Source of the DNA: Bradyrhizobium sp. AT1
GTDB taxonomy: Bacteria; Pseudomonadota; Alphaproteobacteria; Rhizobiales; Xanthobacteraceae
Reading direction: 5' to 3'
NCBI RefSeq assembly: GCF_001590795.1
Contig: NZ_JXDL01000001.1
Span: 4,595,897 to 4,659,896 of the forward strand
Length of the DNA: 64,000 bases
Positions within the stretch are counted from its first letter, which is position 1. The number at the start of each line of letters is the position of its first letter. The position numbers were made by a program, and so were the translations under genes. The notes under the pieces were generated by a model, which saw only the letters and a list, made by a program, of their open reading frames with translations, searched no databases and was not told the DNA's origin. Positions 55,108-64,000 of the stretch are shown here, in pieces.

Positions 55108-56124
55108 ATGAAGCTCGACAAATTTCCGCGCTACAAGCTGACCTTCGGCCCGACGCCCATCGAGAAGCTGGAGCGGCTGTCGAAGCATCTCGGCGGCCAA
55201 GTCGAGATCTATGCCAAGCGCGAGGACTGCAATTCCGGCCTCGCCTATGGCGGTAACAAGCTGCGCAAGCTCGAATACATCATCCCCGACGCGATCGCCT
55301 CCAACGCCGACACGCTGGTCTCGATCGGCGGCGTGCAGTCGAACCACACCCGTATGATCGCCGCAGTTGCGGCCAAGATCGGCATGAAGTGCCGCCTGGT
55401 GCAAGAAGCCTGGGTGCCGCACGAGGATGCCGTCTATGACCGCGTCGGCAACATCATGCTGTCGCGCATCATGGGCGCCGACGTGCGCCTGGTCGACGAC
55501 GGTTTCGACATCGGCATCCGCAAGAGCTGGGAGCAGGCGATCGACGAAGTGAAGGCGGCGGGCGGCAAGCCTTACGCCATTCCCGCCGGCGCTTCCGTGC
55601 ACAAGTTCGGCGGTCTCGGCTATGTCGGCTTCGCCGAGGAGGTGCGCCAGCAGGAAGCCGAGCTCGGCTTCAAGTTCGACTACATCATCGTCTGCACCGT
55701 GACCGGCTCCACCCATGCCGGCATGTTGGTCGGCTTTGCAGCGGATGGCCGCGCCCGCAAAGTGATCGGCATCGATGCCTCGTTCACGCCCGCGCAGACC
55801 AAGGCGCAGGTGCTCGAGATCGCGCGGAACACCGCTGAGCTCGTCGAGCTCGGCAAGGAGCTGGTCGCCGATGACGTCGTGCTGATCGAGGACTACGCCT
55901 ATCCCGCCTATGGCGTGCCGTCGGAAGAGACCAAGGAGGCGATCCGCCTCAGCGCACGCCTCGAAGGCATGATCACCGACCCCGTCTACGAGGGCAAGTC
56001 GATGCAGGGCCTGATCGACCTCGTGCAGAAGAACCATTTCGAGAAGGGCGCGAAGATCCTGTACGCCCATCTCGGCGGCGCCCCGGCGCTGAACGGATAT
56101 GCCTACGCGTTCCGGAACGGGTGA
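55108..56124 (+). CDS. acdS: 1-aminocyclopropane-1-carboxylate deaminase
   Basis: Cleaves the ethylene precursor ACC to 2-oxobutanoate and ammonia, which lowers plant ethylene and helps root colonisation and nodulation. The 338-residue PLP enzyme has Lys51 (GGNKLRKLEY), Ser78 (GGVQSNHTR), Tyr268, Tyr294, Glu295 (DPVYEGKS) and Leu322 (YAHLGGAPAL), all at the positions that mark true ACC deaminase and separate it from D-cysteine desulfhydrase. Length is full. The ATG at 55108 starts MKLDKFPRYKLTFGPTPIEK. Confidence 0.97.
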   Translation: MKLDKFPRYKLTFGPTPIEKLERLSKHLGGQVEIYAKREDCNSGLAYGGNKLRKLEYIIPDAIASNADTLVSIGGVQSNHTRMIAAVAAKIGMKCRLVQEAWVPHEDAVYDRVGNIMLSRIMGADVRLVDDGFDIGIRKSWEQAIDEVKAAGGKPYAIPAGASVHKFGGLGYVGFAEEVRQQEAELGFKFDYIIVCTVTGSTHAGMLVGFAADGRARKVIGIDASFTPAQTKAQVLEIARNTAELVELGKELVADDVVLIEDYAYPAYGVPSEETKEAIRLSARLEGMITDPVYEGKSMQGLIDLVQKNHFEKGAKILYAHLGGAPALNGYAYAFRNG

Positions 56125-56159
56125 GTGAAGGCGTAGCTTTCGCGCATCATACACCGCTG

Positions 56160-56314
56160 TCGTCCCGGGCAAGCGTAAGCGCAGGCCCGGGACCCATACG
56201 CCGCAGCAGTCGTTTTGCGAAGACTCGTGGTCGCCAGCCTGCCGTACCCACACCGGCTTGTGGTTATGGATCCCGGATCTGCGCGCGCTTTAGGCGCGCT
56301 TGTCCGGGATGACG
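56160..56314. repeat. 155-bp paired palindromic element, nuclease-less relative of the GIY-YIG repeat
   Basis: The left arm (56160-56198) runs TCGTCCCGGG... to GGGACCCATA and the right arm (56265-56314) runs TATGGATCCCGG... to CCGGGATGACG, in inverted orientation. The outer TCGTCCC and GGGACCCATA blocks are shared with the 27-bp repeat at 31124-31150, whereas the stems inside differ. The core also shares GCAGT..TGCGAAG with the core at 31160-31200. It fills most of the acdS-recQ gap. Confidence 0.65.
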
Positions 56315-56342
56315 TGTTGAGAGAATTGAGCGCACCAGCGCC

Positions 56343-58208
<1,866 letters not shown>

Positions 58209-58304
58209 GGGCGGATAGAACCAGGGCCGTGGGATTCGTCACAAGGCCAGTCGCATGCTGGCGCGGGCGTGGCAAGACTGTTTGCGCGGCTAGGCGCTGC
58301 CTTT

Positions 58305-58327
58305 CCCTCTCCCCTTGCGGGAGAGGG
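58305..58327. repeat. CCCTCTCCC...GGGAGAGGG hairpin repeat
   Basis: A stem of CCCTCTCCCC/CGGGAGAGGG around TTG in the 261-bp gap between recQ and the deacetylase gene. It belongs to the same family as 4877-4996 and 24609-24636. Confidence 0.6.
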
Positions 58328-58434
58328 TGGCTCGCCGCGCCGCGCCGCGGCGAGGCGAGGCGGGTGAGGGGTTCTGTCCTCGAACGCAGACGGGAGTTTG
58401 AGGAAACATACCCCTCATCCGGCGCTTCGCGCCA

Positions 58435-58460
58435 CCTTCTCCCACAAGGGGAGAAGGAAG
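58435..58460. repeat. CCTTCTCCC-ACAA-GGGGAGAAGG hairpin repeat
   Basis: A near-perfect stem just after the deacetylase stop; its right half (58441-58460) is identical to the 20-mer at 48471-48490 upstream of the esterase gene. Confidence 0.65.
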
Positions 58461-58469
58461 AAAAAGAAG

Positions 58470-59213
58470 CTACGCCCCGATTCGTCGCAACGCCTCCGCG
58501 ACCGTTACGATCGGCATGTTGCGCTTTCCGGCCGCCTCCAGCGCATGACGCATCAGATCCGGGGTACAGCCATAGGGGCTCGGGGCGAGCGCGACGTCAT
58601 GGCCGTAGAAGATCAGCCATCCGCCGCTCGCGACGGCCTCGTCGAAATAGCGATCGACGCCCGCTCGATCGATCTCGCGATCGACCAAGGGCGAGGCGCG
58701 CAGGAACTGGAGGTCGATGACGTCGCTGTTGACGCCGGGGAGAATGCCGCGCGCCGAACGAAAGGCCTTGGCGAGCTGCGGCTTGCGCCAGACCGAGGCG
58801 ATCCCATAGGGATAGGCGAAATTCTCCAGATTGATCGAGGAATCGATCGCACGGAAATAGGCCCGGTTCTGCTCGATCTCGCGCGCCATCGCGACCTCGT
58901 CGAGATCGGCCGAGCTCTGATGCGAAAAGGTGTGGCAGGCGATCTCGTGACCGGTGCGGTGAAGCCGCACGATCGCGTCATCCGACAAGCCATGCCAATG
59001 GTCCGACGGCTGACCGATCAGGCTGCCGGCGAGATAGAACGTGCCGCGGCCGCCGTGCTGCTCCAGAAGTGCGGCGCCCTCACCTGCGGCGCTGTCGGGG
59101 GCATCGTCGAAGGTGAAGCTCACGATCGGCGCATGCGCAGGCAGCCGGTGCGGCGCGGCGCGAAAATGCCGGGCCAGCCGATTGCTCACGCGTCCCTGGA
59201 GTGCCGACCACAC
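58470..59213 (-). CDS. Polysaccharide deacetylase (NodB homology domain)
   Basis: 247 residues. Metal-dependent deacetylase fold with the aspartate motif SFTFDDAPDS, the His pair in ACHTFSHQSSADLDEV and later NFAYPYG and GWLIFYGHDVALAPS. No signal peptide is evident, so the substrate may be an intracellular or lipid-linked sugar. It is not NodB itself: no nod genes are near and the flanks are housekeeping. Exact substrate unknown. Confidence 0.85.
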   Translation of the reverse strand: MWSALQGRVSNRLARHFRAAPHRLPAHAPIVSFTFDDAPDSAAGEGAALLEQHGGRGTFYLAGSLIGQPSDHWHGLSDDAIVRLHRTGHEIACHTFSHQSSADLDEVAMAREIEQNRAYFRAIDSSINLENFAYPYGIASVWRKPQLAKAFRSARGILPGVNSDVIDLQFLRASPLVDREIDRAGVDRYFDEAVASGGWLIFYGHDVALAPSPYGCTPDLMRHALEAAGKRNMPIVTVAEALRRIGA

Positions 59214-59277
59214 GACTTAGGCTTCCCGTGATGACGTATTTCCATACTGAAACATTCGCGCGCCGGTTGAGGCAAGC

Positions 59278-60318
59278 CTAACGCCTGGGTAATCCTAACG
59301 CGGAACCAACATCCTTCGGCTGACGCGCAGGCACCGACGCATCGGCTTCCAAGCTGAGATATTGCAACCAGTTGCGGAAAAGCACCGCGGCCGCGCTGCC
59401 GGCGCCGATATCGGCGCGCAAATTCAAGCCCGGCAGCTCGTTGGCCAGCGCCGGATGGCGCTGGTGCGCCGCCTTCCTCTCGAAGCGAACCAGCCTCTCT
59501 TCCGTCGCTGCGTCAAAATAGCTCACCGGCAGGCGCGGATAATTCTCGCGCTCCCGCGCGAGATAGCGGCCGATGTCGCGCAGATATTCACGCTGCAGCG
59601 ACAGCGCGTCGTATTCCGGGTGGCCCTGAAAGAACACGAAGCGGCTGGCATATTGCCGAATGAAAACATCGACGCCGGCCTCTGCCGAACGTGTCAGCAC
59701 CTGATAACCGGCCTGCACCAGATCGCTTTCCGCGATCTCGTTCAGGCGTGAATGCGAGACCTTCAGCGGCGCCGGCGCGGCGCGCGTCAGGGAATCGCTC
59801 GTCACGGCCTCGCAATCGAAAATGCCGTGGCATTTGGCCGGCAGCCGTCGCCTCGCGATGCCGTCGAGATGCAGCACCGCCGCATGCGCGGCCAGGCACG
59901 ACCAGATCGTCGAGCGCGTGTTGGCTTTGGCCCAGTCGATCAGCTCGGTGAGGTCCCGCCAGTACGGCTCCTGGTCGAGCTCGGCCGCGACGGGCTCCGC
60001 ACCCGTTACGATCAGCCCATCGAATTTCTGCTTCTTCAGATCGGAAAGATCCGAATATTCGCTCTCGACATGCCATTTCGCTTCCTGCGACCGCTTCACG
60101 CTGGGAAGCGAGAAGCAGTGGAAGCGGATGCGGCAGGAGCCCGCTGCGGCCTGCAGCAGCTTCATGAACTGCCGCTCGGTCGCCTTCAGCGCCGGATCCG
60201 GCATGTTGTTGACGAGCCCGATCGTGAGCTCGACGCCATGGCCACGCGCGAGATCGCGCTCGGTCGGCACCAGCGCCGGGCTCGAGATGACTTGATCCCT
60301 GTCGATCAAGATCGTCAT
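59278..60318 (-). CDS. metA: Homoserine O-acyltransferase (MetA-type)
   Basis: Acylates homoserine for methionine synthesis. The 346-residue protein has the MetA glutamine-amidotransferase-like fold with nucleophile Cys141 (WSCLAAHAAVLHLDG), the LIVTGAEPV region and GHPEYDALSLQREYLRD near the catalytic His/Glu. Whether it uses succinyl- or acetyl-CoA cannot be read from this alone; pairing with a MetY-type sulfhydrylase favours acetyl. It lies 12 bp after metY. Confidence 0.9.
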   Translation of the reverse strand: MTILIDRDQVISSPALVPTERDLARGHGVELTIGLVNNMPDPALKATERQFMKLLQAAAGSCRIRFHCFSLPSVKRSQEAKWHVESEYSDLSDLKKQKFDGLIVTGAEPVAAELDQEPYWRDLTELIDWAKANTRSTIWSCLAAHAAVLHLDGIARRRLPAKCHGIFDCEAVTSDSLTRAAPAPLKVSHSRLNEIAESDLVQAGYQVLTRSAEAGVDVFIRQYASRFVFFQGHPEYDALSLQREYLRDIGRYLARERENYPRLPVSYFDAATEERLVRFERKAAHQRHPALANELPGLNLRADIGAGSAAAVLFRNWLQYLSLEADASVPARQPKDVGSALGLPRR

Positions 60319-60330
60319 GGGCGCGGCCGC

Positions 60331-61635
60331 CTACTCCGCAGCCTCGAGGCGCGCTGACCGGCAGGCCTTGTCCAGCGCCTGGTCAATGTCCTCGATGATG
60401 TCGGAGATGTGCTCGATGCCGATCGAAAGCCGGATGGTTTCCGGCAGCACGCCGGCGACACGCTGCTGCTCGGCCGACATCTGCCGGTGGGTGGTCGAGG
60501 CCGGATGACAGGCTAGCGACTTGGCATCGCCGATATTGACGAGACGCGTGATCAGCTTCAGCGCATCGTAGAAGGTCTTGCCGGCTTCCATGCCGCCCTT
60601 GATGCCGAAGGTGAACAGCGAGGAGGCATTGCCATCGAGATATTTCTGCACCAGCGGATAATAGGGGCTGTCGGAAAAGCCGGTGTAGTTGACCCAGGCC
60701 ACGCGCGAATCCTTGCGGAGGAATTCGGCGACCTTGCGGGCGTTCTCGACATGACGCTCCATGCGCAATGCGACGGTCTCGATGCCCTGGAGCAGCAGGA
60801 AGGCGTTGAACGGCGACAGCACCGATCCCATGGTGCGCTGATAGACGCTGCGCGCCCGCTCGATATAGGCGGTGCGGCCGAAGCGCTCGGCATAGACGAG
60901 GCCGTGATAGGAGGCATCCGGCTTGTTGTAGGCCGGGAAGCGCTCGGCGTGCTTCGCCCAGGGAAAATTTCCGGAATCGACGATGGCGCCGCCCAGCGTG
61001 GTGCCGTGACCGCCCAAAAACTTGGTCAGCGAATGCACGGCGATGTCGGCGCCGTAGTCGAACGGCTTGAGCAGGATCGGGGTCGCGACCGTGTTGTCGA
61101 CGATCAGCGGCACGCCATGCGCATGCGCGATCTTGGCGAGCGCCTCGATGTCGCAGACATTGCCGGCGGGATTGCCGATGGTCTCGGCGAATACGGCGCG
61201 GGTGTTCTCGTCGATCAGCTTCTCGATCGCCTCGGGCTTGTCGCTCTCGGCGAAACGGCCGGTGATGCCCTGCCGCGGCAGGATGTGCGAGAGCAGCGTA
61301 TGCGTGGTGCCGTAGAGCTGCGGCACGGAAACGATGTTGCCGCCGTGATCGGCGACGTTGACGAAGGCGAAATGCAAGGCTGCCTGACCGGTCGCGACCG
61401 CGAGCGCGCCGACGCCGCCTTCGAGCTGCGCAATACGCTTCTCCAGCACGGCACTGGTCGGATTGGCTATGCGGCTGTAGCGATAGCCTTCGGCCTCGAG
61501 ATTGAAGAGCGCCGCGCCGTGATCGGCGCTGTCGAAGGCGTATGCCGCCGTCTGGTAGATCGGCACGGCAACCGCGTGCGTGGTCGCTTCGGGCTCGTAG
61601 CCGGCGTGAATAGCGATCGTCTCGTTGCGCATCAT
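60331..61635 (-). CDS. metY: O-acetylhomoserine aminocarboxypropyltransferase (sulfhydrylase)
   Basis: Forms homocysteine directly from O-acetylhomoserine and sulfide, using PLP. The 434 residues show SRIANPTSAVLEKRIAQLEG, ALAVATGQAALHFAF, the PLP Lys205 (HSLTKFLGGHGTTLGG) and the Cys/Met-metabolism C-terminal region (KSLACHPASTTHRQMSAEQQ). GGAGG lies before two adjacent ATGs (61635, 61632); the second has better spacing. metA follows in the same operon. A nested hairpin lies 55 bp upstream of the start. Confidence 0.93.
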   Translation of the reverse strand: MMRNETIAIHAGYEPEATTHAVAVPIYQTAAYAFDSADHGAALFNLEAEGYRYSRIANPTSAVLEKRIAQLEGGVGALAVATGQAALHFAFVNVADHGGNIVSVPQLYGTTHTLLSHILPRQGITGRFAESDKPEAIEKLIDENTRAVFAETIGNPAGNVCDIEALAKIAHAHGVPLIVDNTVATPILLKPFDYGADIAVHSLTKFLGGHGTTLGGAIVDSGNFPWAKHAERFPAYNKPDASYHGLVYAERFGRTAYIERARSVYQRTMGSVLSPFNAFLLLQGIETVALRMERHVENARKVAEFLRKDSRVAWVNYTGFSDSPYYPLVQKYLDGNASSLFTFGIKGGMEAGKTFYDALKLITRLVNIGDAKSLACHPASTTHRQMSAEQQRVAGVLPETIRLSIGIEHISDIIEDIDQALDKACRSARLEAAE

Positions 61636-61689
61636 GCCACCTCCGCGTGGTGCGGGCCGCACTTATTGGCCTGGAATGAGGCATGTGCG

Positions 61690-61733
61690 TTGTCCGCCGT
61701 CCTCGTGTTAGAGGCGGGTGGTAAAGCGGACAA
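61690..61733 (-). promoter_or_regulatory. Nested hairpin leader ahead of metY
   Basis: On the minus strand the leader contains TTGTCCGC...GCGGACAA (8 bp perfect) enclosing a CCTC-TAACAC-GAGG stem; total 44 nt, ending 55 nt before the metY start. It does not fit the SAM-II riboswitch as I know it (no GCUAAA or GAUUU loop). It could be a riboswitch, attenuator or operator; function not proven. The rest of the 252-bp gap to the amidase gene shows nothing else I recognise. Confidence 0.45.
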
Positions 61734-61887
61734 TAATTCGCTTAGAGATCGAGGAAGTAACCCTAATGCTTGTCGACAAATTGGCCGGAATTCGGGTTAA
61801 ATTGCATTAAGCAAACGCTGCGAGGCGAGACGCCCTCCCCCGCAAGGAGAAAGGGCGCCATCACCATCGCTGCGATCGCTCTCTGTC

Positions 61888-63462
61888 TCAGCCCATCCTC
61901 TCCCACAGCCGATGCGAGAGCACGCCCGCGCGTTTCTCGATCGCGGCCGCGGCATCGAGCGCGAGATCCTCGCGATAGCGCCCGGCGATGAGCTGCACGC
62001 CGATCGGCTTGCCGTCGTGCAGGGCCACCGGCACCACGGCGCCGGGAAGGCCCAGCACGTTGATCGCGGAGATGAAGCGGATCTCCCCCCAGAAGATCTC
62101 GCGCACGCGTTCGGGGCTGACGGTGTCCTCACGTGGGCCCGGCGTCGGCTTCACCGTGGTCGGCGCCAGCACGATCGGATACTCCTCGAAGAACAATTGC
62201 CAGGCGCGGATATGGCCGTTGCGCGCGGCGGTCGCCTGCATCCAGGCCTTGAGATCGAGCACGTTCGCCTTGACCTTCATGCCGCCCCAGGCCTTGTGAA
62301 AATCCTCGGACGTGACCTTCAGCATGCCGGCTTCCTGCATCACCACGGTCTCGTTGGTGATGATGTCGCACCAGGTCTGCCAGACGCCGTCGATGTCGGG
62401 CACCTCGACCTCGCTGACGCGGTAGCCGGAACGTTCGAGATGATCGGCGGCCTGGCGCAGCGCCGCCGAAACGGATGGATCGACGTCCATATCGTCGGGG
62501 ATCTTGGCCAGCGCCACCTTGATCGGCCCCTTCGGTTTCTCGCCGACCAGCGGCGCCGGCACCCACCAGGGATCGCGCGGATCGCGCTGGCTCATCACCT
62601 CCAGCGCAAGGCGAACGTCGGCCACGTGGCGGGCGAGCGGCCCCTGCGCCGACATCAGATGCGCGAGCATCGGCCGCTCGGCCGTCGCGCTCGCATTGAA
62701 CGCGGGGATGCGGCCCTGCGTCGGCTTGATGGTCGCGACGCCGTTGCAATGCGCCGGCCAGCGCAGCGAGCCGCCGATGTCGTTGCCATGGGCGATGGTG
62801 CCGATGCCGGCGGCGACCGCCGACCCCGCACCGCCCGAGGAGCCGCCGCAGGTGATATCGGGATCCCAGGGGTTCAGCGTCAGGCCGTGCAGGGGATTGT
62901 CGGTGAAGCCGCGGAAGGAGAATTCCGGCGTGTTGGTGAGCCCGATGACGATCGCGCCGGCCTTCTTCAGATTGCGCACCACCGGCGCATCCGACGGCGC
63001 GATCAGGTCCTTGTTGGCGGGAACGCCGTTGAAATTCGGCCGGCCTTCGTAGTCAACGTTCTCCTTGATCGTGATCGGCACCCCATGCAGAAGACCGAGC
63101 GCACCACCCTTGGCGCGCTGCTTGTCCGCGGCGTGCGCAGCCTTCAATGCCTCTTCTGAGAGATCGACGACGACCGCATTCAGCTTCGGATTGACCGCGC
63201 GCATCCGCTCCAGATGCGCCTCGACCGTCTCGACCGCGGAGATCGCGCCGGAGCGGATCGCGGCTGCGGTCTCGACAGCCGACCATTGCCAAGCCGGTCC
63301 CTTGGGCCGGCGTGCGGCGGTCGATTTACGCGGAGCCGCTTGCTTGACCGTTCTCTTCGCGGTTTTCGCGACGGCGCCCTTTCGGGCAGCACTGGTCTTG
63401 TTCGATGATTTCGCCGATGTCTTCGCTGCAGTTCTCTTCTTGGCTGCCGCCTTCTTCGCCAC
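61888..63462 (-). CDS. Amidase with histone-H1-like basic N-terminal extension
   Basis: 524 residues from the GTG at 63462 (GGGAG upstream). The first 55 residues are Lys/Ala/Thr-rich (VAKKAAAKKRTAAKTSAKSS and onward) with 13 Lys, 6 Arg and no acidic residue, like a histone H1 tail. Then comes an amidase-signature domain with catalytic Lys133 (TIKENVDYEG), Ser208 (TCGGSSGGAGSAVA) and Ser232 (NDIGGSLRWPAH), spaced 75 and 24 residues as in the family. Substrate unknown. The extension is the odd part: it could bind nucleic acid or membrane. Confidence 0.88.
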   Translation of the reverse strand: MAKKAAAKKRTAAKTSAKSSNKTSAARKGAVAKTAKRTVKQAAPRKSTAARRPKGPAWQWSAVETAAAIRSGAISAVETVEAHLERMRAVNPKLNAVVVDLSEEALKAAHAADKQRAKGGALGLLHGVPITIKENVDYEGRPNFNGVPANKDLIAPSDAPVVRNLKKAGAIVIGLTNTPEFSFRGFTDNPLHGLTLNPWDPDITCGGSSGGAGSAVAAGIGTIAHGNDIGGSLRWPAHCNGVATIKPTQGRIPAFNASATAERPMLAHLMSAQGPLARHVADVRLALEVMSQRDPRDPWWVPAPLVGEKPKGPIKVALAKIPDDMDVDPSVSAALRQAADHLERSGYRVSEVEVPDIDGVWQTWCDIITNETVVMQEAGMLKVTSEDFHKAWGGMKVKANVLDLKAWMQATAARNGHIRAWQLFFEEYPIVLAPTTVKPTPGPREDTVSPERVREIFWGEIRFISAINVLGLPGAVVPVALHDGKPIGVQLIAGRYREDLALDAAAAIEKRAGVLSHRLWERMG

Positions 63463-63585
63463 GTCGCATCTCCCAAAAATTGCGCCGCGGAGGTTATGGA
63501 CGTCACGCGACCATGTACAGGTGCGTTTCTGCATGGCGCATTGCCGCAACGCTCTATCACGATCGCCGCCTATATAACCACTCTC

Positions 63586-64000
63586 CTATACCGGCGGCGG
63601 ATTGAGTCGCGCAAAGCCCTCCTGGATGCGATAGGGGTAATAGGGATAAGGCGGCATCACCGCGCTGACCTCGTCAAGCCGCCCGATCTGATCCGGACTC
63701 AGCGACCATCCGACGGCGCCGAGATTGTCGCGCAACTGCGCCTCGTCGCGGGCGCCGATGATCACGGAGGAGACCGTCGGGCGCGACAGCAACCAGGCGA
63801 TTGCGACCTGCGGCACGGTGCGGCCGGTCTCGGCAGCAATCGCGTCGAGCACATCAACGATCGCGTACAGGCGCGCATCGTCCACGGGCGGGCCGAACTG
63901 CGCGGTGGCGTGCAGGCGACTGCCTTGCGGCAGCGGCTGGCCGCGCCGGATCTTTCCGGTGAGCCGGCCCCAGCCCAACGGGCTCCAAACCAATGCGCCG
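63586..64000 (-). CDS. Aldo/keto reductase, C-terminal part cut by window edge
   Basis: The visible part starts inside the gene: VWSPLGWGRLTGKIRRGQPL, then a variable stretch, and the C-terminal VAIAWLLSRPTVSSVIIGAR, LRDNLGAVGWSLSPDQIGRL of the NADPH-dependent aldo/keto reductase barrel, ending with RIQEGFARLNPPPV. The catalytic Tyr/Lys/His part lies beyond the right edge. It is followed on the minus strand by the amidase gene after 123 bp. Confidence 0.88.
   Translation of the reverse strand, partial: GALVWSPLGWGRLTGKIRRGQPLPQGSRLHATAQFGPPVDDARLYAIVDVLDAIAAETGRTVPQVAIAWLLSRPTVSSVIIGARDEAQLRDNLGAVGWSLSPDQIGRLDEVSAVMPPYPYYPYRIQEGFARLNPPPV

Noticed and set aside
55108..56124. D-cysteine desulfhydrase instead of ACC deaminase
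   Set aside because: All marker residues for ACC deaminase (Lys51, Ser78, Tyr268, Tyr294, Glu295, Leu322) are in register and the divergent gene is acdR-like.
58470..59213. NodB chitooligosaccharide deacetylase
   Set aside because: Only the general NodB-homology motifs are present; no nodA, nodC or nod box is nearby and the surroundings are housekeeping genes.
61690..61733. Calling the metY leader a SAM-II riboswitch
   Set aside because: The nested hairpin lacks the GAUUU loop and GCUAAA parts I know from SAM-II; I left it as an unknown structured leader.

Overview
The window looks like a chromosomal segment of a Bradyrhizobium-type alphaproteobacterium (order Hyphomicrobiales, family Nitrobacteraceae). 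This is an inference from very GC-rich coding sequence, rhizobial gene neighbourhoods (aroK-aroB next to xerD-accA; lysC-ptsP-prfA-prmC followed by a DUF4167 gene; phbA-phbB divergent from phaR), families of palindromic intergenic repeats, and an acdS/acdR pair. I see no tRNA, rRNA, CRISPR array, prophage or intact insertion sequence. Both ends cut genes: a CNNM/CorC-type membrane protein at the left and an aldo/keto reductase at the right.

Layout. 1-4.9 kb: shikimate genes aroK-aroB with a CNNM-domain gene on the minus strand, then a 48-residue membrane peptide, xerD and accA on the plus strand. 5.3-8.6 kb: a lipoprotein L,D-transpeptidase, an orphan LuxR-type regulator and a small protein. 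8.7-16.8 kb: an amide-utilisation locus made of a five-part branched-chain/urea-type ABC transporter, a Rhodococcus-type amidase with an exact Lys96/Ser171/Ser195 triad, an AmiC-like binding protein without an evident signal peptide, and a divergent MarR regulator. 16.9-18.8 kb: a response regulator and an HWE-type histidine kinase that overlap tail to tail. 19.1-24.6 kb: secA, a parvulin isomerase and argJ. 24.6-33 kb: a TadG-like von Willebrand protein, mutT, a NDUFAF5-like methyltransferase, comF, then grxC, a nitrilase-family amidase and a DUF1178 gene, a DMT exporter, a GIY-YIG nuclease gene bracketed by repeats, ubiG and a PH-domain protein. 33-40.3 kb: lysC, ptsP, prfA, prmC and a DUF4167 gene.

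40.3-46.8 kb: a methyltransferase divergent from gloB, a cupin, a DMT transporter, then the polyhydroxybutyrate genes phbB and phbA divergent from the repressor gene phaR. 46.8-53.2 kb: a methyltransferase, a class IV aminotransferase, an HSL-type esterase, two envelope proteins, a PilZ-PAS-PAS-GGDEF diguanylate cyclase and a carboxymuconolactone-decarboxylase-like protein. 53.2-56.1 kb: the ACC-deaminase locus, with acdS facing the Lrp-type regulator acdR and a Cds1-like PLP enzyme behind acdR. 56.3-64 kb: recQ, a polysaccharide deacetylase, the methionine pair metY-metA behind a nested-hairpin leader, an amidase with a histone-H1-like basic tail, and the cut aldo/keto reductase.

The observations I would follow first are the GIY-YIG gene embedded among three exact copies of a 27-bp palindromic repeat, with a related nuclease-less element near 56.2 kb; the AmiC/MarR wiring of the amide locus; the fourfold GCGCAA array between acdR and acdS; the nested hairpin ahead of metY; the three-hairpin leader ahead of the DUF4167 gene; and paired GTGC-N3-GCAC motifs set 21 bp apart in the phb locus.
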